Part shown: positions 1 to 13,783 of the stretch, one piece after another
Numbering within the stretch: the stretch's first letter is position 1
Layout of the letters: each line of letters opens with the position of its first letter
Assembly (NCBI GenBank): GCA_028554795.2
Contig: JAPYKE020000263.1
Span: forward strand, 248,001-312,000
DNA length: 64,000 bases
Source of the DNA: Sinohyriopsis cumingii
Taxonomy: Eukaryota; Mollusca; Bivalvia; Unionida; Unionidae
Direction of reading: 5' to 3'
The notes under the pieces: model-generated
The model's input: only the letters and a program-made list of their open reading frames with translations
Databases searched by the model: none
What the model was told of the DNA's origin: nothing
Program-made: the position numbers and the translations under genes

Positions 1-990
1 GTTTATAAGTTAGTCGTTTTGTCTTCAATGAAGGTAAGTTCAGGAGCAGAACGATCCAATGTGGTATGCGTATACAGCTGTGTATGATAAAACGTTATTG
101 TGTTAGGATGACGATATAGGTAGATAAATAATACACAATTTTAATTATTGCATGGCAATGGTATCTTGAAATATTTTTGTAGATACATACATCTGTTAGA
201 GTAACCATTACAGCATCAAAGATGTGTTGTTTATGCTTGACTTAGCGCAGCAATGGAAAACCAGATAAGAATCGGTTTGTGTAGGAAACGATCAAAATAA
301 ACAGTCAGTCATTGTATCTTTGAACAATACGTCATCATTGCTATATGGTTAGATATTATAATTCGATTTTCCGTTGAATATTGCAGTTTCCCCCTGCCAC
401 GACGTCTGCAAGATAATAAACTGTCTGAGATATAATTGGGTTGAGTGTCATTACAACTGGAAGATGATTCTTTCTGTCGATCTGAATATTCTGAAATAAA
501 AGTGTGAACCGAACCTCTTCAATCAGAAATATGATTATGAACATCACTTGTATTGCAAAGAGTTTGAAAATAATATGTGTTGATGTCTTGTTCATGCAAT
601 GTAAACGTGAATCACTTTAATGGTTCTCCAATTTGAGACCATCCATGTAGATGTGTATTTACGGCAGATTGCAAAATGGCACATATTGTATCGATGAACT
701 GTATTTCAATGACCTCTGTTCAAGTTGCTGATCCATCAGTATTTATTGCAAAACATGGAAGACGGTAATATTATATTTATTGCGACAGTGTAGTAAAGTC
801 AAATATACTGGAATAGAATAATCTCACGGTCATTTAAAATGGAAAGCTACTATTGGCTGTAAATATTGAATCTAATGTAAACTGACCATTATTACTCTTT
901 CCCTTTATTCCTGTAAATATTACATATTTAGAAGTTCGATATTATCATGCTAGAAAATTGATTTGCACGTGTTAGATAATTTTTGTTTGT
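1..990. other. Non-coding stretch, no feature seen
   Basis: AT-rich sequence without a long open frame of protein-like composition, splice-bounded exon or clear repeat. A short reverse-strand frame around 356-595 has no recognisable motif and is not supported as a gene. Confidence 0.6.
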
Positions 991-2335
991 TCATGATTTT
1001 ATGTATAAATAGGATTTTCAAGATGTTACGTAGAGATAGTATTTTGATGATTTGTCTTTACATAGGACATTCACGATTTTGATTATTCATACACCTTCAT
1101 GATTTGTGTTTAAACGTGAATTCATGGTGTTATTTATACGTAGAACATCATCAATTGTGTATGCATACAATTTTCATGATTGTATGTATATTGACTTTCA
1201 TGGTTTGTCTATAGATAGGACTTTCCTGATATTTGACTTTTATCATTTTATGTTTACAAAGGACCTTCATGTATAGGACGTTAATGATTTTGTGTATACA
1301 TGAGACTTTCATGATTTGTAATGCATAGGATATTCATGACTTTACTTATACATACGACATTCTTTATTTTTTTGTACATATGACTTTCATAATGTTTGTT
1401 TCTATATAGGACTTTCGCGATTCCATGTATAAAAAAGACCTTCATCGTTTGTATATGTATAATTTTCATGTTGTTATGTATAATGGAACTTTCCTGATTT
1501 ATTTATAGATAGGACTTTCTTGATTTCTCCATTATGATTTTGTGTATACACAAGACTTTCGTGATTTTGTGTAAGATGAGGAATTCTATGTGTTTGCATA
1601 TACAGTGCATTTTCATATGCACATGACTTTCATGATATTATGTATAAATAGGTCTTTCATTATTTGTCATTAGGTAGGACTTTTATGATTTGTCCATACA
1701 TAGGACTTGCATAATTTTATGTAAACGTAGAACCTTAATTCATTCGACTTTCATGATGTTGTGGATATACATCACTTTCATGATTTCTTTGGTACATACA
1801 TAATATATTCTTTATTTTGTGTATTTTATGACTCATGACTTTGTGCAGAAGTTAAAGAGTTCATGATTTAATGTAAGCAAATTATTTTCATGACTATGTG
1901 AAGGCATAGGACGTTCATGTATTTGTGTATGCATAGAAATTTAAAGATTTTGTGTATACATAGGACTTTCATAATATTATGTATGAAAAGTACTTTCATG
2001 ATAATATGCATGTATAGGGCATTCATAATGTTGTGTGTATGCAAGAGTGCTATGACATTGTGTATGATGACTGTCAAGCTTATCTGTATACATAGTCATG
2101 TTATTTTTTGTGTATACTTAAGACTTTCATGATTTTGTTAATGCATATGACTGTCATATATAAGATTTCATTTATTTTGTGACTATATATGACCCTATTA
2201 TCTTCCTTATTCATAACGTTCATGATTGTGTGTATAAATATGACTTTAATTTTTATATCCATATATTAGACTTTCATGATTTTATGTATACAAAGGACTT
2301 TTATGATTTCATGTAGACAAAGTAATTTCATGATG

Positions 2336-2421
<86 letters not shown>

Positions 2422-2690
2422 TTTTTATGATTATGTATATGCATATGACTTTCATCAATTTGACTATACATATGACTTTATTGATTTTGTGTATACATAT
2501 GACTCATGATTTGCTGTATGCATAGGACTTTCATGAGTTTGTTAATACATAGGACATTCATGATTATATGTTTGAAAAGGAATTTTATATCTTTATGTAT
2601 ACATAAAGCTTTTATGGCTGTGTGTATACATAGGACTGTTATGATTTCGTGTATGCATATGCCTTTATAATGTCGTGTTCTTATGTTACG
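990..2690. repeat. Diverged minisatellite (~38-40 bp unit)
   Basis: The words ACTTTCATGATTT and TGTGTATACATAGGAC recur dozens of times with many substitutions, giving a unit of roughly 38-40 bp. Short open frames on both strands here only encode the repeat (peptides rich in Met, Ile, His and Cys) and are not genes. A (TA)n tract interrupts the array at 2337-2419. Confidence 0.85.
2337..2419. repeat. (TA)n microsatellite
   Basis: An uninterrupted run of about 41 TA dinucleotides inside the minisatellite block. The Tyr-Ile repeat peptide it would encode is an artefact. Confidence 0.95.
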
Positions 2691-3640
2691 TGTTTAGGAT
2701 CGAATAAACAGTAACACAAGAAAGAGTGAAAACAACAAGCTTTGAAAAATATAATAATTTGTTTCCCTGGAAAAATTCTGTAAAAATTAAAAAAAATGAA
2801 CTTACGGTTTTAAGAATCAAATCCAAAAATTATCCAAGAATAATAAACGAATAAAACCTCTGAGGTCCTAATAACAAAATGTTCTAATGATTTTAAGTTC
2901 TAATCCCGACAAAGAATTCAAGATGGAAGATGATGACGTATGCTGTAATGTGTAGTGTTGAACTCTACAGTTCCTTGTCCAAACAAGAAATATCAGTCTG
3001 GTTTTGAAAATCCGAATACATTTTTCTGTCTTTGTTCAGGAATTTCACATGAGCACGCGTATTTTCTAGGAAAAAAAAAGAATTATTCATTTTGAATTCA
3101 AGGAATTTGAAATAACTCCAAACAGCACAACATACAACTTCCAGTGTAAAGAAAAAGCACAAATAATGAGAATATCTCCAAAGCAAAGGTTATGTCGAAT
3201 TCTAAGACGCAAAAGGGGGTCACGGTATCATGTTCCAGAACCACATCGAAAGTATTTACCTGTTAAAGATCACATACATCCAGTGTGGCCCTGACGAAAA
3301 CCAATTATTTTATTCTAAGAAATAAAATTTTAAAAATTGTTTACATCTTAAATCAGTAGTCCCATCATGACCTCTACAACAACCAATCATTTTAAAATAC
3401 AAATGGAACATATTTGCGTGGTTACTAATAATTTTGAATCAAGGTCAGGATCTAGATCAACACCTGGTGTTTACTAAAACGAAAGGTCAAGATCAAACTA
3501 TTTTCTGGAAAATGTATCATATCCAGTGAATAAATTTACAGTATAACAGCATGTAACGAAAATTTAAAAATAATTAAAAACTAATTAACATTTATATTGA
3601 AATAAATATTTACTTTAAATCAGATATAATTGAATCAAAT
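2691..3640. other. Non-coding stretch, no feature seen
   Basis: AT-rich sequence between two blocks of the same minisatellite. A 73-codon reverse frame at 2965-3186 has no recognisable motif. Confidence 0.5.
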
Positions 3641-3649
3641 GTTCATAAC

Positions 3650-3855
3650 AGTGTATACATATAACTTGTGTTTTTGTATATACATAGTGTCATGCTTTTT
3701 TGTAAACATATTTTTCATGATTTTGTGTACACATATGACTTTCATGATTTTATTAACACATACTACTTTCATGATTTTACGTATACATGTTACTTTAATG
3801 ACTTTGTGTATGCATATGATTTTCATCTGTTTGTGTATAAATATGACAGTTTCAT
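3650..3855. repeat. Second block of the 38-40 bp minisatellite
   Basis: The same GACTTTCATGATTTT / GTATACATATGAC words as in the 1-2.7 kb array recur about five times. This suggests an originally continuous or duplicated array. Open frames on both strands are repeat translation. Confidence 0.8.
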
Positions 3856-6800
3856 GATGGCAAGTACTCCATATTTTGATAAATAAAGAAATTATCATCA
3901 ATGCCAGCTATCGTTCTCTATACATATATCAACCTATCAATTTAGCCATTCAAAATAATGTTCACTTGAGTGTACTAAATAATAGTTAAATTATCATGTA
4001 ATATCAAAGATTTATTCAATTTTCTTCTGAAACGTTCTTTCTACAACAGTTAAAAGTTAAAAAATAAATGTCATCGTTTATATCAGAGGTTTATAAAAAA
4101 TCTGCTTCATAACCATCTGACTCATATGTATGTACCAAGTCTAAATTCTAGTTTATAGGGTGTTACCATAATTTCAGCACATATACTTTTTTACAAGCTC
4201 TAAGATTCACCTACAACTCATGATTGTTCAAACGGTAACTGCTTGCAATGTATGCACACTTTTATCCTGTAATTATATTTTTATACACAAAGATGTCATC
4301 GAACACTGTATAATGCTTTCCTACAAGTTATGAGGTTACACCCAAACCGTAAGCACTAATGGCAATATATAGGATATATGACTGCGATAAAGTATTTAAA
4401 AGGGTGATTGATTATATACTATATTGCCAGGTGAGGAATAGTATCAAGACTTTGAAGGGTTGAGTGAATAATATTACAATAGCGATATAAGCCACTGTAT
4501 CATGGTTTGAAGGATGACGATAAAATTAAATGACTAAGATGACGATTCCCAAATGAGGCATATGTATTATCGCTTGGAAGGCTGATCGAAGAGCTTAGCG
4601 AAGTCTGCTACAATTGATGATTTAATGATTGAATGACTACTCTTTTTGCTATGTGAAGTAATGTAACTTGGTTTTCAGGGTATACCTACATAACCTATGA
4701 ATGAAGAAATGCGTAAGGTGTGTCATCCTAAGCTATTAATCATATTATAAATCTTTTATATTAGAAGTAGCTGACATAAAATGGAAATCTTGCATTAACC
4801 AGAATAAACAGCAAATTATTGAGACCTGTGTATATTTGTAGTAATGCTTCTTTGCATGGATATCAGATGTTATTCACAGAAGTATAGGCTAATGGACGTA
4901 ATTAAAAATCCTGTAAAACTTCTTTATTAAACGAAGGTCATTTCGTTTGTACAGGTGACTGCATTATATAACATAGCACACTGTGTTTTTTTTTCCTACT
5001 ACATCTTGTGTAAACGACAAATACTTTATAACTTGCACGAAATTGTTTCTTGTTGATGAAAAAGATAGCAACAATATTTTATGCAAAATAAGAAAATGGA
5101 CAATTAATTTATTCGATTTATTTAGTTGATGGTCTTCCTTCACAATTAAACCATTGCATCTCTAAAATATTAATAAATTATAATGTATTTAATTTATGAA
5201 GAATTAATACGAAAGAATATTTTCATTGACAACATTATTCAAAAGTAAGAACTGTATCGTGTAATTTTGGTGGACATATGCAATTTAATTTAGTTTGCCT
5301 GTGGATACAATGAACCAGTACTATAAATGTCCTAAATAAGTATGCTCTTAACAGTGACAAAAGTAGCTGTAAATCTGGGTATTTTAGTAACTATTTTTAT
5401 ATTTGATGGTATGTTAAAATTCTTAAAGCCATTCTGCAAATATGCCCCGATACTCAGTTAATTTGGCATATATTACAATGGTTGTTTTACAGATTCTTCT
5501 ATTTTAATAATTGCGTCTATTTGTCATCAGTTAATTAAATGTATGCACTGTTCTGACAAGACGATTTCTGGCAATAAGACTAGATTCTATTGAGGGATAT
5601 TGTGGATGTCTCAAAACTTTTGTTATTTTGATTTTAATTGCAGCCGTATGTAGAATAGCATCAATTGTACAATTTGATATACACAACTAATCTTTAAAAT
5701 AAACTGGCATCGGTCTAGTAGTTCAAAGATGAAGCGCACCTTTTGAAGAATGATACCTAAGCTAAAATTCAATAGATGCAAATTGGTTTGCTATAGTGTT
5801 AAACTATATATAAAATTAACAAACTGAAACTTGAAAATTACGTATACATTGTAGTTTGCAAACACGTTCTTTTTGTAGAGTACACATTAGTGGTAAATAA
5901 GACATAGTAGTTACATTTCTAATGCATCTTGCAATGCAAGCAAATTAAGGATTTGCTTGAATTTTCATTTTCATAGATGTCTCCTCAAAGTTCATCATTC
6001 TGGCATGAATCCTTACTCCAAAAACAACGTATTTTACACCATGCTTTATTGCCCATCTATTTTGTCTCAATGTTACACTCAGAGAAAATTTGCGTTCGGG
6101 TTTTGGTTCAAGCTTTCCTCAATATCTTAATAGATTCTCATCATAAATTATGAACCTAAGCTTTTTCACAAATGTACTCACTATTATCATCTAACGGCCA
6201 AGGAATGCAGAAATACAAAATGTGCATAAACAATTCAATAACATGTTTTCCACTTGTTTATAATTCCAGAACCTTTTAATGGTCTTTCTTCATACTTTGG
6301 ATGCATCTTTAAACTGAAGATAAAACAAACATGCCTTCAAGCGTTCTCCTTTGAGTTTGATTTCATAGGCACAGTCCGATAACACAGGGTTAAAGGTTTC
6401 TATTTGCTTTGTTTTTCTCATTTGATTGGTAAAATTTCTTCATGAATGAGATTAACCGATATGATGATAAGTCAAACAATCCTGAGGCACCCAGAGTTAA
6501 GACAGAAAATTTGATAGCCACTTTCTTGTGAACCACATCTCGCATATAGATAACGAAATTATGCTGAATGCTACCTTAAAAGTAATACTTTTTACTTTTA
6601 ACCTGTATGCTCGTGTATATGCCTTTCTGCTGATGAACTAAGATGTCCAGCATTCAAAACACTCGACATGCATATCACTGATCACCTGCTGTAATAAGAG
6701 ATAAGAAAGTAAAGCTTCCATCAAGATTCAAACGCAGATCCAATAAAATACAGCCAGGTACACAGTTGCATCATTTGTTTAGATTACGTATCATTTGGAA

Positions 6801-8015
6801 GAAAGAAGAGTACCTGGATTTTATCTGTCGGGTTTGTACCTTTTAAACATGGAAAAAGAAAAGGGGTCGGGTAAGAGATGCAGAACAGCAATAACGCAAG
6901 GGCATGCATAGTTTCGTAATTTTAGTGTAATAACAGGGCAGGATAAATTATTTGGCATTTTGATACATGTCTGTCTTTTTATGTTTGAGACAGTGTACAT
7001 TTGACAATGATTTGAAAGAGATACTATTCCGGTAGTGATATGTTAATACGTTAAGTACTAGCTTCTAAATTTAACCAATACTCCAAGAGGAGATATATAA
7101 GTTTTGAACACGTGATAAGTGACGAAATCGATTATAGGAATGAAAATTATGTCATCTAGCCAAGTGGGTAAATCAAAACATGAAGAAACAATACAGAACA
7201 TGAGCATCGGTTGTTGGATACTGTTATATCTACAAAATGATCATTTGTTGTTGAGGGCATGGGTTCTGTTTCCGGGGAATAGCTTGTGATATAACCACAG
7301 AATGAACATTGATTATGGATTAATGGGTACTGGTACATCAACAAAATGATCATATGCTGTCAGGTCTTTACATTCAAGTTAGCAGTAATCAGAAAATCCA
7401 CAACGAGTAGTGCATAATACATTAGATAAAAGTATCCCTTGTGAAAACATTATCTCAATTTAATAAAGGATCATGCATATAAGTGAAAAACAATTTTATA
7501 AAATTATATCACTTGTTGAGACTTTTTTGAAATGCATATAATAAAAAATGAATGAATGTATGAAGAACCACATAACACATATTAGGTTTAAATAAGGTGT
7601 CTTGTTCTACTATATTTGACATACAAACAAATAAGAATGTAGATATTTAGAAAGTACAGTATGCTTAAATGCAGCACTTAATGAGCAATATAATGAAAAT
7701 GATCACACAGGAATGAAATATCATGCATATGAGAAACATTTAATAGGTATATTTTATTTAATAGTCCATATTTTCTTATCCAGTGCACGTGCATTACTAT
7801 GGTGAAAAAAGCACACGCTGAAGTTTCCTTTGTGAAAATCAATCAATCATTCAATCAACTGATATTTAGTTCTTCCTTTCTTTATTTTTCGTACTCTTGA
7901 ATCAATATTTTCCATGCAAAAAATATGATAAAGCGATTCGGATGACATAATCCATATATAAGTCGATTCAGATTATACGATAAAACTAAGATTTTATGGT
8001 AATAAGGTATCGGCA
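3856..8015. other. Non-coding stretch, no feature seen
   Basis: About 4.2 kb of AT-rich DNA with stops in all frames at short spacing, no recognised RNA gene and no obvious tandem repeat. It is probably intergenic or intronic. Confidence 0.5.
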
Positions 8016-8370
8016 TTACGGAATTACAATGATGTCCAAAAGACTAATTTACAAACTGGGCCAGTAAGAATTACAATGATGTCTAAAGTGCTAAGGTACA
8101 GAATGGCCAGTAAGTATTTGGTTGAAAATCAAAATGCAGAGGTATACATTGGACCAGGAAGCATTATGATTATATCCAGAAGGCTAGTGTACAGATTTGA
8201 CCAGTGAGTAGTAGAATGATGTCCAAATGTCTAAAGTACATGATAGGTCAATATGAATAAGGAAAATGTTCAAATGACTAAGGAACAGGTTGGGCCAGTA
8301 CATATTCAAATGCTGACCAAAAAGGCTGTGGTAGAAATTGGGACAGTAAGTATTAGAATGATGTATGACT
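8016..8370. repeat. Short tandem repeat array (AATGATGTCCAAA words)
   Basis: The words GAATTACAATGATGTC, AAGTGCTAAGGTACAGA and GGGCCAGTAAGTATT recur about five to six times, spaced roughly 50-75 bp with divergence. The open frame that runs through the end of the array lacks any known motif. Confidence 0.65.
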
Positions 8371-10660
8371 TTAAGAAATATATCATTAGAAATTGTATCA
8401 TCAGTCAAATTATTGCAGGACGTCTTGAGATGAACCACAGCGTCAGTCAGTCTTCAAGTACATACACTTCACACTGTCAGTCTATTCATACTGAAGGACA
8501 TGCATGTTTTACACTGTCAGTCTGTCCATTTTCAAGTATATACACAAGCTTCACTCTGTGAGGCTGACACTCTTAACGTTTCAATGTATATCTATATTGG
8601 GTATTTAACTTTTGTTTATGATTATATATTGTAAGGGTTATATGTTAGCATCATAATACAAAGCTGACTTTTTCCATGACATTATTGTAAGGTAATGATC
8701 ATTTGTAAACAACATGTTTACTTGGATTTGTGTTCAGGGCATTGGTTTTTCCCTTGGAAAATCCTTGGTCTAGCTGACTTTTGTTACAAATTTCCATTAG
8801 AAATGACTTAAGCCAGGGCATTTTGTTATTTCCTAAGTCAGGTGACAGTCTATATATCAAAGAAGATAGCACTAGTCATTCCCAATTTTGGTTCAGCTTT
8901 AAAATCAGTGTTAATTGTATTCAGATATAATTTGAGAGGCATCATGTTCTAAATAATTATCCATTTGAATTACAAAGTGAACTGCAAAGTGCTCACTGAT
9001 ATTTGGATTAATTCACTGCTTTGGGAATGAATTCAAAGACATTTTTGAATATATCATAGCCATACATCGAGAATATTTCTACATTAGCTCATCCAAGACT
9101 AATGGAACATCAACAAATTTAGTACTGGAATTCATTTCAACACTCTGTACTTTTGGAATTGTGATAACACTTTTAGGACTATTTGGGATTTGATACATGC
9201 TACTGAAGTTTGTTTTAAATTTTCACTTTGTGTTCTAGTAAAATAAAATATTTGTTGAACTTTACTAAACTTCTTCGATTTGCTTTGTTGTTACTTAGTT
9301 TAAGACCATAAAATCGTAACAATGTCCATGGTAGTAATCTATGTACATATACATGCTCTTTGTAACAAGTAAACTTTTGTGGGACAATGTACTGTATTTC
9401 CTTTTTGTATACTGTACCTTACTGTACATGTATTTAAATTATCGAAGTTTCGATATACAGTAAATCAGTTTCATATGCATTCAGATTTGTAAATTTTAAC
9501 AAGGGAATTATCACAGAGGCTGCTAATCATTGCAACATGACATCTGGCCTCTGTTTGGCTAACATTATTATACAAATATTATTAGGATTAACAAGAGTAG
9601 CAAAATGTTTAATTGCACTAACAATTTATGACGAAGTCTTTCAAATACTGAATCAAGTCATACCCTTTAGCTGCAAAAATGTACATGTCACTTCTTTGTA
9701 TACACTGGATTTGATAATTATTTTTTTTATAATGTGAAAGACAGACATTGGTATGAATAGGTCTTTGGAATGAAAGAAAAGCAGAATTTTCATAGAAAAC
9801 ATAATCTGACTTGGTGATCATTTGACTATATACTTGAAAAGTCAAAGTATATAGTCTTATATTAAGAGATTGCCAATTCCTGGTTGTGGATTTTATACTT
9901 ATTTTTATGTAGTGTAACTGTACTTTAACACAGCCAGAAAATGTAATTGCGTCAACCAGGGAATGTGTGGACACTTACTTGTATGTAGTCTAACTGTACT
10001 TAAATACATACTAATTAAGGAAAAAAGATACTACAACTTATTGCTATACTGCTCACAAGGCCCATAACTTTAGTGCAAGGCCCAGAACTCCTCTACCAAT
10101 GTGCTTTCAACCCCATCTGTCTTCATGGAAGTGAATTTCTTCTTAAGAGGGATGAATGGTACAACACTTGACTGTTTAGTGCAGGTAAGCTCTCAGTTCC
10201 AGTCTAAGACCCAATTTGTTTTCTTCGTATCTAAAATATGACAGATAACAAGTTAGTGTTATCTTCATTAACTGGAAATGAAAAATAATGCAAGACAATT
10301 CAAAGAAAAACAAAGGGTAGATTGATAAAAAATAATAATAACATGACAAGTAGGCAAATACATATACTATATGATATAGTACCATAACACGATATGCATA
10401 CATACACATATAGTAACATAACATGACATGTATCCATATATATGATATTTTCACAGAATGTATGTAAATACACAATCTGGAGTCTGACAGTCATAATCTC
10501 ACATCTAAATTGTAATTTCTGACTGATCCGCGATCCATCACTCCTGTACAATTTTGTAAAATCATGTACGACCTAGTGACGTAATTACATAGCTTACGCA
10601 ATTTTTTTTAAAAAGTTTAAAATAATTCGTAACAAAATTGCTTAAATCAAACTTTGCTTT
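8371..10660. other. Mostly non-coding; one short hairpin
   Basis: No gene is supported. A perfect 12-bp inverted repeat (GACTATATACTT / AAGTATATAGTC) lies at about 9823-9857 with a short spacer; it could simply be a chance AT-rich hairpin. Reverse-strand frames at 9618-9974 and 10176-10551 have low-complexity composition. Confidence 0.45.
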
Positions 10661-10663
10661 GCG

Positions 10664-10664
<1 letters not shown>

Positions 10665-10710
<46 letters not shown>
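10665..10710. repeat. (ATT)n microsatellite
   Basis: About 15 consecutive ATT/TTA trinucleotides. The poly-Ile peptide of the reverse-strand frame is an artefact. Confidence 0.95.
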
Positions 10711-10711
<1 letters not shown>

Positions 10712-10856
10712 AACAATTACAAATAGTACTATCAGGCTGTATAGCAATGTATACACCCAAAATATGTAAATAAGCGTGTATTCGGTGTGTTTCGGTGTAT
10801 TTCGGTTTTTTACCGTATTTAGTGGTTTCTAGCCGCCGGCTCCATCGCGCTGAAAC

Positions 10857-11215
10857 AAAAATCAGCCTGAAATAATCTAAAGTACACTATCTTTAGCAGC
10901 TGTTAATATAGGGAAAAATAATTTTGCCAGACTAGAAAATACCAGCATCTGACAGTGCAATGGATGAGGTATCAAATATATAAAATGTAAAAAAATGTTA
11001 TCTACTCTGTTCTTTACAAATTTAACTGTGAATTTCAGGAAGTGAAAGTGACCAAGTGGAGCTAGCAGTTTTTAGAAAGATGCACATCTGGAGTAAGGCC
11101 AAGCCGTATACTCTACAACCCACATTACTTTCATCAATCATACATCAAAATAAAGAGAATTAAAGGTTCTTTGAAAAATACTATGCAAAATACGAAACTG
11201 TAGAGCGCCACAATA
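10857..11215. repeat. Interspersed repeat family R1, copy 1
   Basis: This segment aligns by eye along its length with 57664-58065: shared words include AAAGTACACTATC, TTTTGCCAGACTAGA, GACCAAGTGGAGCTAGCA and GAATTAAAGGTTCTTTGA. Part of the same family also appears near 52350-52640. No coding frame is seen, so it is probably a non-autonomous transposon or an old duplicated repeat. Confidence 0.75.
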
Positions 11216-13190
11216 GGAGACAGGACTACCTTATTGCGAATTACCCGGATGTTCTGGACAGATAACTCGGTATATGCAAAAGGAATGATGCAAATTTTCT
11301 TGAACTTTTATTTCTGTTCTCTTTGTATGCTTTTAAAGCATAAAATCATTAGATTATAATAATAACTGACAGTCATGGAATCTATTGTATAGGTGGATAA
11401 TATTGGCAGCTTGCGCACGTTTTCAACGAGTTTTCTTACTTTCATCAAGTGATGTTATTGACATTAAAATAATATAAATGAAAATACTGAAACAATAAAA
11501 ATAAGAGTAAAGCATACTGTCTTAGTTTTTAGTACATGTTAAAGAAAATAAATTGGATTCACAATAATTTTGACATCTTGTCATTATACACTTGATAACA
11601 CATTTATATAGTTAATTGGAATAAGAAGTAGTTGCAATGCCGGATTAAACTCTGTGGAGACCATTAAGCCCTTAGGCAGTCAAAATCTTGGTGTCCCCCT
11701 CGCAAATAATCTCCTGAAGTGTGATAAAGGAGAAACCTGCCAGTTATTAAATATTCATATATTCAGATATGCAAATGTCCCGCTAGAAACGATGGTTTTG
11801 ATTGGTTGTACTATACATTCTCTTGGAAACAATCCCATAAACCGACAATTCTACTTCCTGCTTCCACTTGAATAAAAATTCGTGCGGACACCTTTCAGAT
11901 TTGAGCAATAACGATTATTAATTGCTGCAAATTAGTTACCATTTTTTCATTTATATATATTCAAAAATTATCAGACATATAGGTAATTATAACTGCTGAC
12001 GCTTTGATTTATTTGAGAGTTTATCTTAGTGTGCAAATTTAACAAACTAATTTGTATAGACCATAGTCACGTTACCAATTGCCAGACCAATTTGAATTTT
12101 TGTTTCAGTCTTTTATCAATTTGACTTTATTTTCTCTTTTTCTGAATATTAAAAAATTTATTTTATATTGTACTTACATTGCTAAGTTTTTAGTTCATTT
12201 ATATGTCTTAGCGTTTAAGTTTATAACTTCGTAGGTAAGAAGTTGAGCTTGCTTATTCGCATACTACTTTAGTCTGACTATTCAACCCCCTACCGATTTC
12301 AATAACGAAAACGTTTAATGTGATAAAAAGTGCACAGAACTAAGTCAACTGAATCATTGATTTATAATTTCTAACCTGACTGTGACCAGAATGGCACTAA
12401 TGCTGGCATTCCCTGCACCCTTTCGTGCTTAACGGACTTTCCATACTAACTCGGAGCCATATTTTTCTTCACTATAGGCAAGTTTATTTCCATCAGACAA
12501 CATAATGACGTAGTTCATCCTGTTCAGCAAAAATTACGTTGATTGTTTGGAATTATATCCCTTTGCGCACATTGAGATAGAAATTAAACCGCTTGTTAAA
12601 TCCACGTGAAATGTAAATTTGTTGTCATTATTTTTCTTTGGTTCATTCGACATTGTAAATATCGGAAAGCATACAACTTATGTATGTACCTATGTAGCCG
12701 TGACACACCCATTTGATGAAAATGGACTTGTCCACGAACTGGAAATGGATGCGAGCATGTCCATCTATTACGTTGAAAACTTCCTTTAAGCATGAAACGC
12801 ACAGATGGTCACGGTGTTAGTGTCACTCTACTGACACTCAGGTTAGGAAATATAAATCAATGAATGAATTGACTAAGTTCCTTGCACTTTTTATCACATT
12901 AAAAGTTTCCATTTTTTAAATCGGTAGAGGGGTACAAACAAACGGGTTAGTATCGTCAGACTATAGTTAAGGTATTATTAGAACTGCTAGCGTAAAGAAT
13001 ATACTAGAAAGTATATTCATTTGATAAGTGTTGACACGTTTGTACCCCAAGATAGTAGTTTGTTTTCTGAAGTGTTTATGATTATCTTCCATTTCTATTA
13101 CACTTGATATAGGGTGAAAAGGTCATATAATTTCATGTTTATGTCATTTCATATTCATTATATATTTTACATAGCTGCTGCATATTTGCC
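11216..13190. other. Non-coding stretch, no feature seen
   Basis: No tandem repeat, RNA gene or convincing exon is recognised. Short frames at 11654-11875 and 12596-12802 show no motif. Confidence 0.45.
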
Positions 13191-13193
13191 AGA

Positions 13194-13409
13194 ATGTCCA
13201 GGATCATTTTCATTGCAGGTGATTCAGATATGAAGCAGCTCGGTGGTCTTCTAAATCTTCCCAACTTATTCCTGTTGTGCATTGCTGGTGCAAAATTGGT
13301 TGGAGATATCATCAATCTTAAATCCAATGTGTTAGATGTTGTCCTCCGAGCCTACAACCCTGACCTGCTGATTCTTCACATAGGTTCCGTGATGTTGGAA
13401 AAGATGTGA
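13194..13409 (+). CDS. Possible exon of an SGNH-hydrolase-like protein
   Basis: A 71-codon frame begins just after a good splice-acceptor-like sequence (TGCATATTTGCCAG) and contains two features that resemble SGNH/GDSL-like domains. These are an N-terminal beta strand followed by G-D-S (IFIAGDSDMK) and a C-terminal PDLLILHIGS, where the family usually has PD-x-hydrophobic-IxxGxND. The spacing of about 50 residues fits. The Asn-Asp after the glycine is replaced, and the Gly and Asn blocks between are not recognisable, so an active enzyme is doubtful. No partner exons were found. It lies about 370 bp from the broken end of element copy A, but a link is not shown. It could also be a chance frame. 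Confidence 0.3.
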   Translation: MSRIIFIAGDSDMKQLGGLLNLPNLFLLCIAGAKLVGDIINLKSNVLDVVLRAYNPDLLILHIGSVMLEKM

Positions 13410-13783
13410 ACATATTTACAAGGTATTTTTGCTTACCAATTTTATTTTTTTTTTAAAAAGAAAATTGTTATTATTTGTGCCCGATAGTTGCAGCAGAACT
13501 ATTAAACATTTGTATTGTATATTTAATTTATTATATTGATCTTACAGAGTAGAACTGGCTAGTGATGAATTCTAAATATCATCTCTAAATAGAATAAGAC
13601 CAGCATAATTTTCAAGAATATTTTTGCATGTTAAGCATCGATATTGACTAGTCATCCTACGGTCTAAGACATTGACCCTAGTATTTATGTTTTGGTGTCA
13701 CCTATCGGCATAATGAAAAGATAGATTTCAGAAATATCTCACACTTTTTGCAGCCCATCTCGACGCTTTCCTACAAATTAAAA
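13410..13783. other. Unassigned sequence next to the broken end of copy A
   Basis: AT-rich sequence with no recognisable gene. Similarity to the penton-like gene of copy B stops near 13790, so this is host DNA or another insertion that replaced the rest of copy A. Confidence 0.4.

Noticed and set aside
1868-2509. Overlapping open frames on both strands rich in Met, His, Ile and Cys
   Set aside because: They translate the minisatellite and the (TA)n tract; no motif or start context supports a gene.
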